Assembly (NCBI RefSeq): GCF_000807855.2 | Contig: NZ_JRYR02000002.1 | Coordinates: 511,756-575,755 of the forward strand | Origin: Flammeovirga pacifica | Lineage (GTDB): Bacteria > Bacteroidota > Bacteroidia > Cytophagales > Flammeovirgaceae | Length of the DNA: 64,000 bases | Direction: 5' to 3' | Part shown: piece after piece, positions 34,752-42,907 of the stretch | How the letters are laid out: every line of letters begins with the position of its first letter | Position numbering within the stretch: position 1 is the stretch's first letter | The notes under the pieces: model-generated | What the model was told of the DNA's origin: nothing | The model's database searches: none | What the model saw: the letters and a program-made list of their open reading frames with translations, nothing else | Program-made: the position numbers and the translations under genes

Positions 34752-37091
34752 CTAAAATTTTACTGTTAGACCTAAAGTAAAGTTTCTTGGCATTCCTGGG
34801 AATACTCTGTCATAATTATAACCTCCCACATAATATGTTTCGTTGGTTAGGTTTTTAACGTTAGCAGAGATTCTAAATATCCCGATGTTGTAATACAATG
34901 CCATATCCCATAGAAGGTAATCATCTAATACTAGCTCTGGGTTTGTTGTCAATCGATTACCAACATATTGTCCACCAAAGCCAATTCCTAAGCCACGAAG
35001 AGTCCCTTGTTGGAAATCATATTTGGTCCAAAAGCCTGCTTGATGTTTGGGTGCATTTTCTTTTTGTCTTCCAACTTCTTCAGGATTATCTGATGCCGTA
35101 ATAGTGGCATTATTCAAAGCGTAGTTGGTAGAGATAGAAAGTGCCGGTGTGATCTGACCATTTAGCTCTAATTCAAAACCCTTAGATTGTTCTTCACCTC
35201 TTTGAATTAGTTTATCTACATCATTAGGATCTTGCACCAGAATATTATTTACTGTAATCATATATACAGATGCTGTAGCGGATAATTTACCATCAAAAAA
35301 TTCTCCTTTCGCACCAGATTCCCACATATTTGATTTCCTTGGATCAAATGGTCCTCCATTTTGAGAAGCGTTCATTTTATAGTCTTGTGGTTGGAAGCCT
35401 TCTGTGTAAGTACCATATAAATTGATTGTTGGAGTAAGCTCATAGGTTAAACCAAATCTTGGTAATAACGCATTTTGATCTTTAGAGACTTTATTTCCAT
35501 TTTCAATTCGAACATCTTTATAAAACTCCTGACGGATACCTAATAATAAATGAAATTTCTTATAATCTAGTTGCTCTTGAATGTAAAAACCTGTAGTGTG
35601 GTTTTGAGTATAAGAACCAGCTCCCATTTCAACATTTCTCGAAGGGTTGTAGATATAATCATTAGGGTTACTATTACCATATTGTGGGTTATCTAGATCA
35701 AAATTAGGAACTCCATCTGCTTCTCCTCTTGCTTGACGTTCGTTCTTATCATATGTTTTACTAGAATAATCTACCCCAACCATAACGGTATGTCCTACTT
35801 TACCTGTTTTGAATTTTGATACAAAATAGTTCGTGATATTATCAGCATTTTCATACTCTTCTCTTTCTACATAACGCATTTCTAATACGCTAGGAGAAAT
35901 ATATTTTCCGTTGGTTCTGTGTTCTGCAAGATCTCCTGTAGATCTAAACATCATATAAGATGAATTGAAAGACAACCAATCAGTAATTTTTTGGTTCCAT
36001 GAGAAAGTAGTGTATAGATTATTTAGTTTTAAATAATCGCCAGGTTGTGAAGTAGATAAAGTTATTGGTGTTTGATTTAAATCAGTACTTCCTTCATAAT
36101 TAGGTTTACCTCGATCTAGTTTTGTATCATTTTGCATATAGACTAGATCAATATTAAAGCGTGTTTTATCATTCGGAATATAGGAAACCGATGGAGCTAT
36201 ATAAAATGATTCTCCACCCATATTGTCTCTAAAACCATCTGTTTTTTGATAACCAGCATTTAATCTATAAAGTACTTTTTCATTCTTTGTTAACGGTCCG
36301 GTTACATCAACATTCGCTTTGTAGGTATTGAAACTACCCATAGAAACAGTAGCTGAATTTTGTTGTACAGTTAAAGGTTTTTTAGTAACAAAGTTAATAG
36401 TACCGCCAGGATTTGTATTAGCAAATAGGGCAGAGGCAGGTCCTTTAATTACTTCCACTCTTTCATAAAGTCCAATAATTGGTTGCGTCCAAAAATTGAA
36501 TGCCGTTTTTAGACCATTTACTAATTGTCCATCTTGGTTTCTGTAACCTCTAACAGTATAATCGTTATATAAGGAATACTGATTTACTCCTGATACATTT
36601 CGAACTACATCACTTAAATAATAAGCTTGCTGATCTAGGATAAGTTCTTTTGTAACTGTTGATATAGATAAAGGAGCATCCTTAATCATAGTGCCAGTTC
36701 TAGTAGCACTAAACGTATAGGCATTATTATATGATTCGTTTTCGACTCCTATAATTTCTACTTGTTGAAGTTCTCTAGTATTTTCTTTTAAAGTAAAATT
36801 TTGTGTAATAACGGTATTACTTTTTACTTGTATTGGATAGGTCTCTTTACTATAACCTACAAAATAGGCAACGATTTGATAATTGCCCTCAGGTACATTA
36901 TTTAAAGAATATTCTCCTTTATCATTTGTAACATTACTAATATTTGTATTTAAAATACCTACACTTACAGAGGGTAGGGCTTTTCCATTTTCATCAGTAA
37001 CTTTTCCTTTTATAATATCTTGAGCAAAAAGAAAACTGGGTAATAAGATAAATAAGAAGCAAGTGAATTGTTTTATAGTATTCATTATCAC
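34752..37091 (-). CDS. TonB-dependent siderophore receptor
   Basis: An outer-membrane receptor for ferric siderophores. A signal peptide (LFILLPSFLFAQ) is followed by a carboxypeptidase-regulatory-like domain (IIKGKVTDENGKALPSVSVG, about 25-105), the plug domain with SATRTGTMIKDAPLSISTVT and VRGYRNQDGQLVNGL, ERVEVIKGPASALF and GGTINFVTKKP, and a 22-strand barrel ending in FTLGLTVKF with the terminal Phe expected for outer-membrane insertion. The length of 779 aa is typical. The start may be the ATG at codon 3, since both leave a complete signal. A near-palindrome (TTTATTTA-N9-TAAATAAA, 37134-37158) lies about 45 bases upstream and could be a metalloregulator site, though it is AT-only. Confidence 0.92.
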   Translation of the reverse strand: MIMNTIKQFTCFLFILLPSFLFAQDIIKGKVTDENGKALPSVSVGILNTNISNVTNDKGEYSLNNVPEGNYQIVAYFVGYSKETYPIQVKSNTVITQNFTLKENTRELQQVEIIGVENESYNNAYTFSATRTGTMIKDAPLSISTVTKELILDQQAYYLSDVVRNVSGVNQYSLYNDYTVRGYRNQDGQLVNGLKTAFNFWTQPIIGLYERVEVIKGPASALFANTNPGGTINFVTKKPLTVQQNSATVSMGSFNTYKANVDVTGPLTKNEKVLYRLNAGYQKTDGFRDNMGGESFYIAPSVSYIPNDKTRFNIDLVYMQNDTKLDRGKPNYEGSTDLNQTPITLSTSQPGDYLKLNNLYTTFSWNQKITDWLSFNSSYMMFRSTGDLAEHRTNGKYISPSVLEMRYVEREEYENADNITNYFVSKFKTGKVGHTVMVGVDYSSKTYDKNERQARGEADGVPNFDLDNPQYGNSNPNDYIYNPSRNVEMGAGSYTQNHTTGFYIQEQLDYKKFHLLLGIRQEFYKDVRIENGNKVSKDQNALLPRFGLTYELTPTINLYGTYTEGFQPQDYKMNASQNGGPFDPRKSNMWESGAKGEFFDGKLSATASVYMITVNNILVQDPNDVDKLIQRGEEQSKGFELELNGQITPALSISTNYALNNATITASDNPEEVGRQKENAPKHQAGFWTKYDFQQGTLRGLGIGFGGQYVGNRLTTNPELVLDDYLLWDMALYYNIGIFRISANVKNLTNETYYVGGYNYDRVFPGMPRNFTLGLTVKF

Positions 37092-37238
37092 TATATAAAA
37101 TAGGTTTAAATATAATGATGCTAATTTATGGTATTTATTTAGACTGATTATAAATAAAAAATGGTAAAATTATTAATAACATTAAATTACATACTAAAAC
37201 ACTTTCAAAAATTATTGAATAACAGCGATGAACAGACC

Positions 37239-37796
37239 TTATTCATTTGATGAAGGTTGTTGATCATCAGTTTCTTCAGAAGTTATAGTATTGATATGAT
37301 TAGGGTTTAATTTTTTTATGGGTTTTTGTAAAGCTAAATTATTGGGATATGCAATGTCAACCCCATCTTCTGTCATAATTCTGATGTTGAATAAAGTAAT
37401 ATTAGTGATTTCACCTTCAACAGAATTTTCACCTCCGTCTTGAATTCTAATTCGATCACCAATTTTAAAAGGATAAGCAAAAAATAAAATCAATGAACCC
37501 GTAATATTAGAAAGCATCGACCATTGAGCTACAAATGCTACTGCTGTTAGTGTAAAAAATGAAGTAATAAAAACGGAGAATCCCTTCAAAGACACATCCC
37601 AAATAAATATCATCCCTATTAATACCATAACTGAATAGATTATAGCAAAAAAGTTAGAAATATACATTTTACGATGAATAGAAAACCCTTTTCTTTCTGT
37701 TATAGCAGTTAAGTATTTTTTTGTGATTGTTTGAATAATATATGCACTCACAATAACAATAATGCTTACTAATAATTTAGTCTCTAATTGATCCAT
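37239..37796 (-). CDS. Small MscS-family mechanosensitive channel
   Basis: MscS channels open under membrane tension. The 185-aa protein has three membrane segments (LLVSIIVIVSAYIIQTI, NFFAIIYSVMVLIGMIFIW, FSVFITSFFTLTAVAFVAQ) and the MscS pore and beta domain: SNITGSLILFFAYPFKIGDRIRI, GEITNITLFNIRIMTEDGVDIAYPNNLALQKPIKKL. It lacks most of the C-terminal alpha/beta domain, so it is a minimal version. It ends with an acidic, Ser-rich tail. It is divergent from the TPR gene at 37965. Confidence 0.88.
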   Translation of the reverse strand: MDQLETKLLVSIIVIVSAYIIQTITKKYLTAITERKGFSIHRKMYISNFFAIIYSVMVLIGMIFIWDVSLKGFSVFITSFFTLTAVAFVAQWSMLSNITGSLILFFAYPFKIGDRIRIQDGGENSVEGEITNITLFNIRIMTEDGVDIAYPNNLALQKPIKKLNPNHINTITSEETDDQQPSSNE

Positions 37797-37964
37797 AATG
37801 ATAAGATTGAATTAAATGCAAATTTATATAATCCTGTTGAAATAAAGTATAAAAATTTTAATAGAAGCTTAGTTACCTATCTTTCAAGTCCTTGTTAAAA
37901 AAAGCAAAAACATTCCGTATGTTATTCAAAATCATTTAATTGATATACCAAACTATATATTCTC

Positions 37965-39239
37965 ATGCTTACTAATACAATTCTTTACAATCGATCAAAA
38001 AGATTCATTAATCTCTCTGAAATAGATAATAATGCTGATTTACATATTTGGGCATTACATTTTGATCTTCAAAATTTGATAAATAAAGAAGACAGAAACC
38101 CTGATATACATGTGTTTCTTACAGCAGATTTTAGAAACAATTTTTTATCTAGTTTAAAAAAGGATGAATATATTGTAAATCATCCGTTTGATTTATCAGA
38201 TGACTTAAAAACTAAGGATTGGCTGCTTTTAGAAGAAAAAATAAAAAGATTTTCAATTTTAGATGTAAATGATAAAATCAACTTATTTAGAGTATTAAGG
38301 CGATTATGTTTTTATCAATTAATTTTAGATTTATCAAATAATACAGAAATAAATACAGAAAATCATTTTTATCATTATGAGGTTTTCTTAGCCAAGTATA
38401 TGTTAAATATTGATGGATATTTCTCTTTTGATATCAATGAAATGATTGTTTATGCCTTGAGTATACAATCAGCCTCTGTAGTTAAAGTTAAATTATGGTA
38501 TTTAGTTTGTCAGTTTTTTGTGAAATTTGATTTTGACTTAATACAACTTCAGAAATATATTTCTTTTTACTATGATTCAATACAAGAATTAAAGCCATTA
38601 ATATCAGAAAATGAATATTTAGAAATTATAAGTCGTTTTTACAGGATGAAGGCATTTATTCCTCAATTAGAAGGTGACTTAATGGTAATGTCTCATTACA
38701 TGGATTTGTGTGAGAACTTTGCTTTGGAAATTCAATCAAAAACATCATTAGAAAATATATATATAAAATCAATTTTATACCCAATTTATGAGAGTAGAGT
38801 AAAAGAATATCTTATTAAAGAAGATTATAATAATAGTCTATTATATGCTCAAAAACTTATTGATCTTCAGCCTTATTCTGGGGGAGGATATATGCTTTTG
38901 GGACAAATATATGCTGAAATTAAAGATTATAAATTATCAAAAACAGCTTACTTAAAATCAGCTCGACTTTCACCAATTACAGCAGAAATAGCTTATTATA
39001 TGGCAGGGCAATGTGCTCAAGAATTAAATGAATATGAAACAGCAATTTTATTTTATAAATCATCTTTAGATTTTGATTCTACAGGATATTCTAACTATGA
39101 AAATATTTTAGAAATCGCTAAGGAAATCAGAGATGAGTCATTAATTGAGAAAACCCAATCTATTTTAAAAAATCTAGATATTGAAATAGAAACTTCTGAT
39201 GATCAATTACCATATCAAGAAGTGATGTTTAAAGAATAA
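37965..39239 (+). CDS. TPR-containing protein preceding twin 16-aa peptide genes
   Basis: I do not recognise the N-terminal 280 residues, which are soluble, helical and acidic, with no signal peptide. The C-terminal part has three or so TPR units: DYNNSLLYAQKLIDLQPYSGGGYMLLGQIYAE, DYKLSKTAYLKSARLSPITAEIAYYMAGQCAQ and EYETAILFYKSSLDFDSTGYSNYENILEIAKE (about 285-385), ending in an acidic tail. The length is 424 aa. A promoter starts within two bases of its stop, driving two tiny genes for basic peptides ending Ile-Trp. TPR grooves commonly bind peptide C termini, and RRNPP regulators are TPR proteins encoded beside their peptide, so this protein may bind or act on the peptides. It lacks the HTH of RRNPP regulators. 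That link is an inference. Confidence 0.7.
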   Translation: MLTNTILYNRSKRFINLSEIDNNADLHIWALHFDLQNLINKEDRNPDIHVFLTADFRNNFLSSLKKDEYIVNHPFDLSDDLKTKDWLLLEEKIKRFSILDVNDKINLFRVLRRLCFYQLILDLSNNTEINTENHFYHYEVFLAKYMLNIDGYFSFDINEMIVYALSIQSASVVKVKLWYLVCQFFVKFDFDLIQLQKYISFYYDSIQELKPLISENEYLEIISRFYRMKAFIPQLEGDLMVMSHYMDLCENFALEIQSKTSLENIYIKSILYPIYESRVKEYLIKEDYNNSLLYAQKLIDLQPYSGGGYMLLGQIYAEIKDYKLSKTAYLKSARLSPITAEIAYYMAGQCAQELNEYETAILFYKSSLDFDSTGYSNYENILEIAKEIRDESLIEKTQSILKNLDIEIETSDDQLPYQEVMFKE

Positions 39240-39240
39240 A

Positions 39241-39271
39241 TTGAAGGAAAGTCCTTCTCCATATATATTTG
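39241..39271 (+). promoter_or_regulatory. Promoter of the twin-peptide unit
   Basis: TTG at 39241-39243 and TATATTTG at 39264-39271, 20 bases apart, fit the Bacteroidota promoter consensus. It lies directly after the TPR stop codon and about 80 bases before the first peptide ATG. A 6-bp hairpin GAAGGA-AAG-TCCTTC (39243-39257) lies between the two elements. Confidence 0.55.
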
Positions 39272-39352
39272 TTTATCCCAATTACATTAAAAAGTATTTT
39301 TAGACAAATTATTCATTATATGGTTTTTAATATATTCAAATTATAAATTCTT

Positions 39353-39403
39353 ATGAAGAAGTATAAGAGTATGACTAAACGTAAAAACAATATTATTTGG
39401 TAG
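39353..39403 (+). CDS. 16-aa basic peptide ending Ile-Trp (peptide 1)
   Basis: The frame encodes MKKYKSMTKRKNNIIW and a TAG stop. It is strongly basic with six Lys/Arg, and has no hydrophobic signal segment. It aligns without gaps with peptide 2 (39445-39495): M1, K2, K3, K5, K9, K11, I15 and W16 are identical, and Y4/F4, T8/S8 and R10/K10 are conservative. At the six identical residues with a choice of codon (K2, K3, K5, K9, K11, I15), five use different codons in the two copies, which argues for selection on the peptide. A promoter precedes it and a terminator closes the unit. An in-frame ATG at 39371 would give only 10 residues. The function is unknown. Confidence 0.7.
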   Translation: MKKYKSMTKRKNNIIW

Positions 39404-39444
39404 CAAGCAATGCTAATTTATTTTACACTTAAACAAATATTACA

Positions 39445-39495
39445 ATGAAAAAATTTAAAAAAACATCTAAGAAAAAACCACTAAAAATATGGTAA
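39445..39495 (+). CDS. 16-aa basic peptide ending Ile-Trp (peptide 2)
   Basis: The frame encodes MKKFKKTSKKKPLKIW and a TAA stop, 41 bases after peptide 1. It has eight Lys out of 16 residues. The upstream bases AAATATTACA directly before the ATG resemble leaders of other genes here, without a Shine-Dalgarno sequence, as is usual in Bacteroidota. It is a diverged tandem copy of peptide 1 with the same length and end. Possible roles are a signalling peptide, a precursor modified at its C-terminal Trp, a ligand of the TPR protein, or an antimicrobial or toxic peptide. No modification enzyme or exporter is adjacent. A short inverted repeat (TAGCA-AGCAA-TGCTA, 39401-39415) lies between the two frames. 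Confidence 0.7.
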   Translation: MKKFKKTSKKKPLKIW

Positions 39496-39545
39496 TTCAT
39501 AATTCTTGTGATATTTAAATTAATATTACGGTTATTATTAAGTAG

Positions 39546-39583
39546 GGCTCAATTGAAAAAATCATTGAGCCTTATTTATTTTA
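39546..39583 (+). terminator. Terminator of the twin-peptide unit
   Basis: A perfect 8-bp stem (GGCTCAAT at 39547-39554 with ATTGAGCC at 39565-39572) is followed by a T-rich tail. It lies 51 bases after the peptide 2 stop and fixes the end of a roughly 300-base transcript. Confidence 0.8.
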
Positions 39584-39663
39584 TATGTACTTGAAATCTT
39601 ATATTTAAATAAGTTATTTACAGCATGAATTTATTTAATATGATATAGATCGAAATACAAATA

Positions 39664-41760
39664 CTACACGTGATCTACATATTTATATACTTGTTTTAAA
39701 TTTGTCTTATAATTAAATTCAACTCCCATAAACAACATGTCATCGGTTTGTTCTGTTTTTCCCTTCCACCTTTCTATTTCAGAAGTAATGATTTCAGTTT
39801 GTTTGTGAAGTGTTTCGTTTGCAAAGAATGTAATTAATTCCCTAAGTCTTTTCTTTCCGAATTTCTTTTCATTAGTACCTCCAAATTGGTCAGTAAACCC
39901 ATCGGTAAAAGCAAAAATCTTGTCTCCATCTAGTAATTTTAAACTTGTCGAATTATATTTTTCCTTTCTAAAATAACTTTTACCTATTGGATGTCTATCT
40001 GCTTTTAATTCAATAATCTTAGAGTCTCTGAGTACCCATGTAGAGATAAAAGCACCAGAATAATGAAGAATATTTGTTTCATGATCAAAACGACAAATAG
40101 CGATATCCATACCATCATGGATTCCCTCGCCTTCGACAGAATGATTTAAAGTTGTATCTATTTCTTTTGATAATTCATTTAGAATCTCATGTGGTTGGAG
40201 CATGTTTCTCTTTAAAATAATATCATTTAAAGTAGAGTATCCAATCATTGACATGATAGCCCCTGGTACACCATGGCCAGTACAATCACATATGGCCCAA
40301 AATGTATATTTATTATTTTGATTTACCCAATAAAAGTCTCCGGATACAATATCTTTAGGTTTGTAATAAATAGTATGACTTTTAAAATTTTGAAGTAATT
40401 CCTTTTCAGGTGTTAAGATGGCATTTTGTAATCGCTTGGCATAATTTATTGATTCTCTTAATTGTTGATTTGCGTAATTAAGAGACTCTTTTTCTAATCG
40501 AAGTTCTAAAGTTCTATTGGCTACCAACAGCTCTAAACCGTTGTTTATTTTATTATTAAGGTCTTGATTGGTTTTTAATTGATCAATAATAATCTCTTGT
40601 TTTAATAGGTTTTCTTTCTTTATTAAATAGAAGCGATGACCTATTGCAATACTAAAGATTAAAAATTCTAAAGTGTGACCAATTTGTAAAGAGTTCTTAG
40701 CAAAAAAACTATCATTTGATAGATTAAATATTTCTGTCAAAAGGAAATATGATAAACCAACAATAAAGAAGGAAAAACCAATTAAAAACAATTTAGAAGA
40801 TATTATCTTATGTCTAATTGCATTTATTGCTGTGAAAATAATGATAACAAATAAACTTAAACCTAAAAGATGAGAAATAAGCATTGCATATACACTAAAA
40901 TAGATCCCTAAAGGAACAGTCAAAAAGACCAATATCTTATATAAATTTAAAATCTTGTAAAAGATAGGTGAGAATGATTTTACATTTAAAAATTTTAGTG
41001 TAAATGAAATAATAAAATAGGCATAAATAAATGATCCTACTAAATCAACATAAGTTGTAATTGAAGTGAAAAAGCTATTATCAAGATAATATTCATAAAT
41101 ACCGAAGTTTTTGCAAGTTGCATAAAAAGCCATGAAAATGTAACCTAAGTATTCAGGTAAGTATTCTACTTTTAATGAAAAATACAAGAATAAATTATAA
41201 AAGAACATTATAAATATACAGCCAATGTATATTGCTATAGATATGTTCGTTTTGTTTCTTTTTTCTTGAACATCTTTTTCAAGTACAATTAGTGGAGTTA
41301 AAGATTTAGGTGGTTGTAAGCTAGTATAGCTAGATTGTACCTTACAGAAAAGTTGTACGGTTCCTTTTTTTAATTGAATAGGTACATAAATAGAATTATA
41401 AAAAGGAAATACTCTCTCCTTTACCGGTACTAAGGTACCTGTAATGTTAATTGTATTATTTCTATTATCAAGTACTTCTACATATTGCCAATTATCAAAA
41501 TTAATTAAGAAATTGGTTTCATCAGAACGATTCTCAACAATTAATTCCATCCAATAGGTTTGAGGTATTTCGACCTCTTCTGATGGAGTAATTGAAAAAT
41601 CTTCTAAATGGCTTTCTATATTTGATAAATTTAATGAGTCATTATCGCCAATAAAAATTTTATTGATTTTGATAGAAATATCTTCATTTCTAATAGTTTG
41701 TGTGAAGGCCTGTGATGTAAAAATAAAGAATAAAAGAAAAAACCTTAGTGTATATTTCAT
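39664..41760 (-). CDS. 7TMR-DISM sensor with SpoIIE-type PP2C phosphatase
   Basis: A membrane receptor joined to a Ser/Thr phosphatase. A signal peptide (FFLLFFIFTSQAFTQ) precedes a periplasmic 7TMR-DISMED2-like domain (about 25-165), then seven membrane helices (about 175-385), a coiled coil (QEIIIDQLKTNQDLNNKIN and on, about 390-450), and the phosphatase: LQNAILTPEKELLQ, IYYKPKDIVSGDFYW, AICDCTGHGVPGAIMSM, FAFTDGFTDQFGG and EQTDDMLFMGVEF. The metal-binding Asp residues are intact. DISMED2 domains are thought to bind carbohydrates or other ligands, so it may sense glycans. The length of 698 aa is typical. It is convergent with the twin-peptide unit. Confidence 0.92.
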   Translation of the reverse strand: MKYTLRFFLLFFIFTSQAFTQTIRNEDISIKINKIFIGDNDSLNLSNIESHLEDFSITPSEEVEIPQTYWMELIVENRSDETNFLINFDNWQYVEVLDNRNNTINITGTLVPVKERVFPFYNSIYVPIQLKKGTVQLFCKVQSSYTSLQPPKSLTPLIVLEKDVQEKRNKTNISIAIYIGCIFIMFFYNLFLYFSLKVEYLPEYLGYIFMAFYATCKNFGIYEYYLDNSFFTSITTYVDLVGSFIYAYFIISFTLKFLNVKSFSPIFYKILNLYKILVFLTVPLGIYFSVYAMLISHLLGLSLFVIIIFTAINAIRHKIISSKLFLIGFSFFIVGLSYFLLTEIFNLSNDSFFAKNSLQIGHTLEFLIFSIAIGHRFYLIKKENLLKQEIIIDQLKTNQDLNNKINNGLELLVANRTLELRLEKESLNYANQQLRESINYAKRLQNAILTPEKELLQNFKSHTIYYKPKDIVSGDFYWVNQNNKYTFWAICDCTGHGVPGAIMSMIGYSTLNDIILKRNMLQPHEILNELSKEIDTTLNHSVEGEGIHDGMDIAICRFDHETNILHYSGAFISTWVLRDSKIIELKADRHPIGKSYFRKEKYNSTSLKLLDGDKIFAFTDGFTDQFGGTNEKKFGKKRLRELITFFANETLHKQTEIITSEIERWKGKTEQTDDMLFMGVEFNYKTNLKQVYKYVDHV

Positions 41761-41883
41761 AGTAAAGAAACAGTTAGTATTACAATAAAGATCTTATCTT
41801 GTTGAAATCCAAAATATTACAATTTTTTTATTTTTAAATTCTTAACAAATACCTATTTTTAGGTATAGTAATTATTATAATTA

Positions 41884-42858
41884 ATGGAAGAAAGTATTTT
41901 CTCGTTGTCGGGTGACGAATTAAATCCCATGATTAATTTTTCTTCAATACAAAAAAAATGGGGTGGAGTTCTTACCGAAAATAATTTTCGTTTAAATAAC
42001 CCAGAAATTGGTAAAGTAGAAAGTGTATTTTTTAAATACATTCCAGGGATGACTTGTGGTTTTACCTCCATTAAATTAAAGAAATCTTTTGTCTATAATA
42101 ATCACTCAAAAGATGGTGAAAAGTTTATTAGTCTTCGTATTGGCATACCAGGGACTTTTCAATCTAACCACCAATCTGAAGTACGAATAAAAAAGTCACT
42201 TTATTTATACAATAGTCGTCAATCATTTTCTATTAAATACCCTAAAAACATAGAGATGAAGTGGTATTTTGTACGTTTTCCTATTGATGTTTATCATTTA
42301 TTTGCGGATGAAAATGAAAAGAAAATATTTGATTTAATCAACAATGATAAACCATGGTTTTATTATACAATTTTAGACCATAAACTTGAACAAATACTAT
42401 TATCATTAGAAAGTTATGAAAATCAACCCGAATTGATAAGGGGAATATTACTTTCCAAGATGCTAGAAATTTTTACAATTTTAAAGACTTATACCTCAAA
42501 AGGAGAGTTCAACAATATAGTATATAATGTACATCAGGATGATTTAAATATGATGTTACAATTAAAAGAGGAATTGTTACAAGATTTAGCTATTTCACCT
42601 AACATAAAAGAAATAAGCAAAAGCTTAGGAATGAGTGAGTCAAAATTACAACGCATTTTTAAAAAAGTGTTTAAAGTGCCAATACTTAAATTTTTTAATG
42701 AACAGCGACTAATTGAAGCAAAAAATCAGGTTTTGTTCTCGAATAAAGCGTTAAGTGAAATTGCTTTTGAATTAGGTTTTAATGATTTGACTCATTTTAG
42801 TAAAAGGTATACAGAAAAATATGGAGAAAGACCATCAGCAACAAGATTAAACAAATAA
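41884..42858 (+). CDS. AraC-family transcriptional regulator
   Basis: The C-terminal domain (about residues 225-324) has the AraC double HTH: AISPNIKEISKSLGMSESKLQRIFKKVFKVPILKFFNEQRLIEAKNQ, then SEIAFELGFNDLTHFSKRYTEKYGERPSATR. The N-terminal 200 residues (KWGGVLTENNFRLNNPEIG, LRIGIPGTFQSNH) have no domain I can name. The length of 324 aa resembles PchR-like regulators. It is divergent from the DISM-SpoIIE gene (123 bases between) and convergent with a sulfatase, so its target is unclear. Confidence 0.88.
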   Translation: MEESIFSLSGDELNPMINFSSIQKKWGGVLTENNFRLNNPEIGKVESVFFKYIPGMTCGFTSIKLKKSFVYNNHSKDGEKFISLRIGIPGTFQSNHQSEVRIKKSLYLYNSRQSFSIKYPKNIEMKWYFVRFPIDVYHLFADENEKKIFDLINNDKPWFYYTILDHKLEQILLSLESYENQPELIRGILLSKMLEIFTILKTYTSKGEFNNIVYNVHQDDLNMMLQLKEELLQDLAISPNIKEISKSLGMSESKLQRIFKKVFKVPILKFFNEQRLIEAKNQVLFSNKALSEIAFELGFNDLTHFSKRYTEKYGERPSATRLNK

Positions 42859-42890
42859 AAAGTCAGTAGAAAAATCTACTGACTTTTTAT
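42857..42890. terminator. Bidirectional terminator between AraC and sulfatase genes
   Basis: A perfect 14-bp inverted repeat (42857-42870 with 42875-42888) with an AAAA loop lies between convergent genes, with A/T runs at both ends, so it can serve both strands. Confidence 0.92.
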
Positions 42891-42907
42891 GACGTTTATT
42901 TTAATAA

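Noticed and set aside
39353-39495. Twin peptides as streptide-like or other radical SAM RiPP precursors
   Set aside because: They hold Lys and Trp, but no radical SAM, protease or exporter gene is adjacent, and the Trp is terminal. The viperin in the window is not a peptide-modifying radical SAM enzyme.
39353-39583. The twin frames as a leader peptide and attenuator
   Set aside because: No biosynthetic or Trp-related gene lies downstream on the plus strand; the next gene is convergent. The hairpin looks like a simple terminator.
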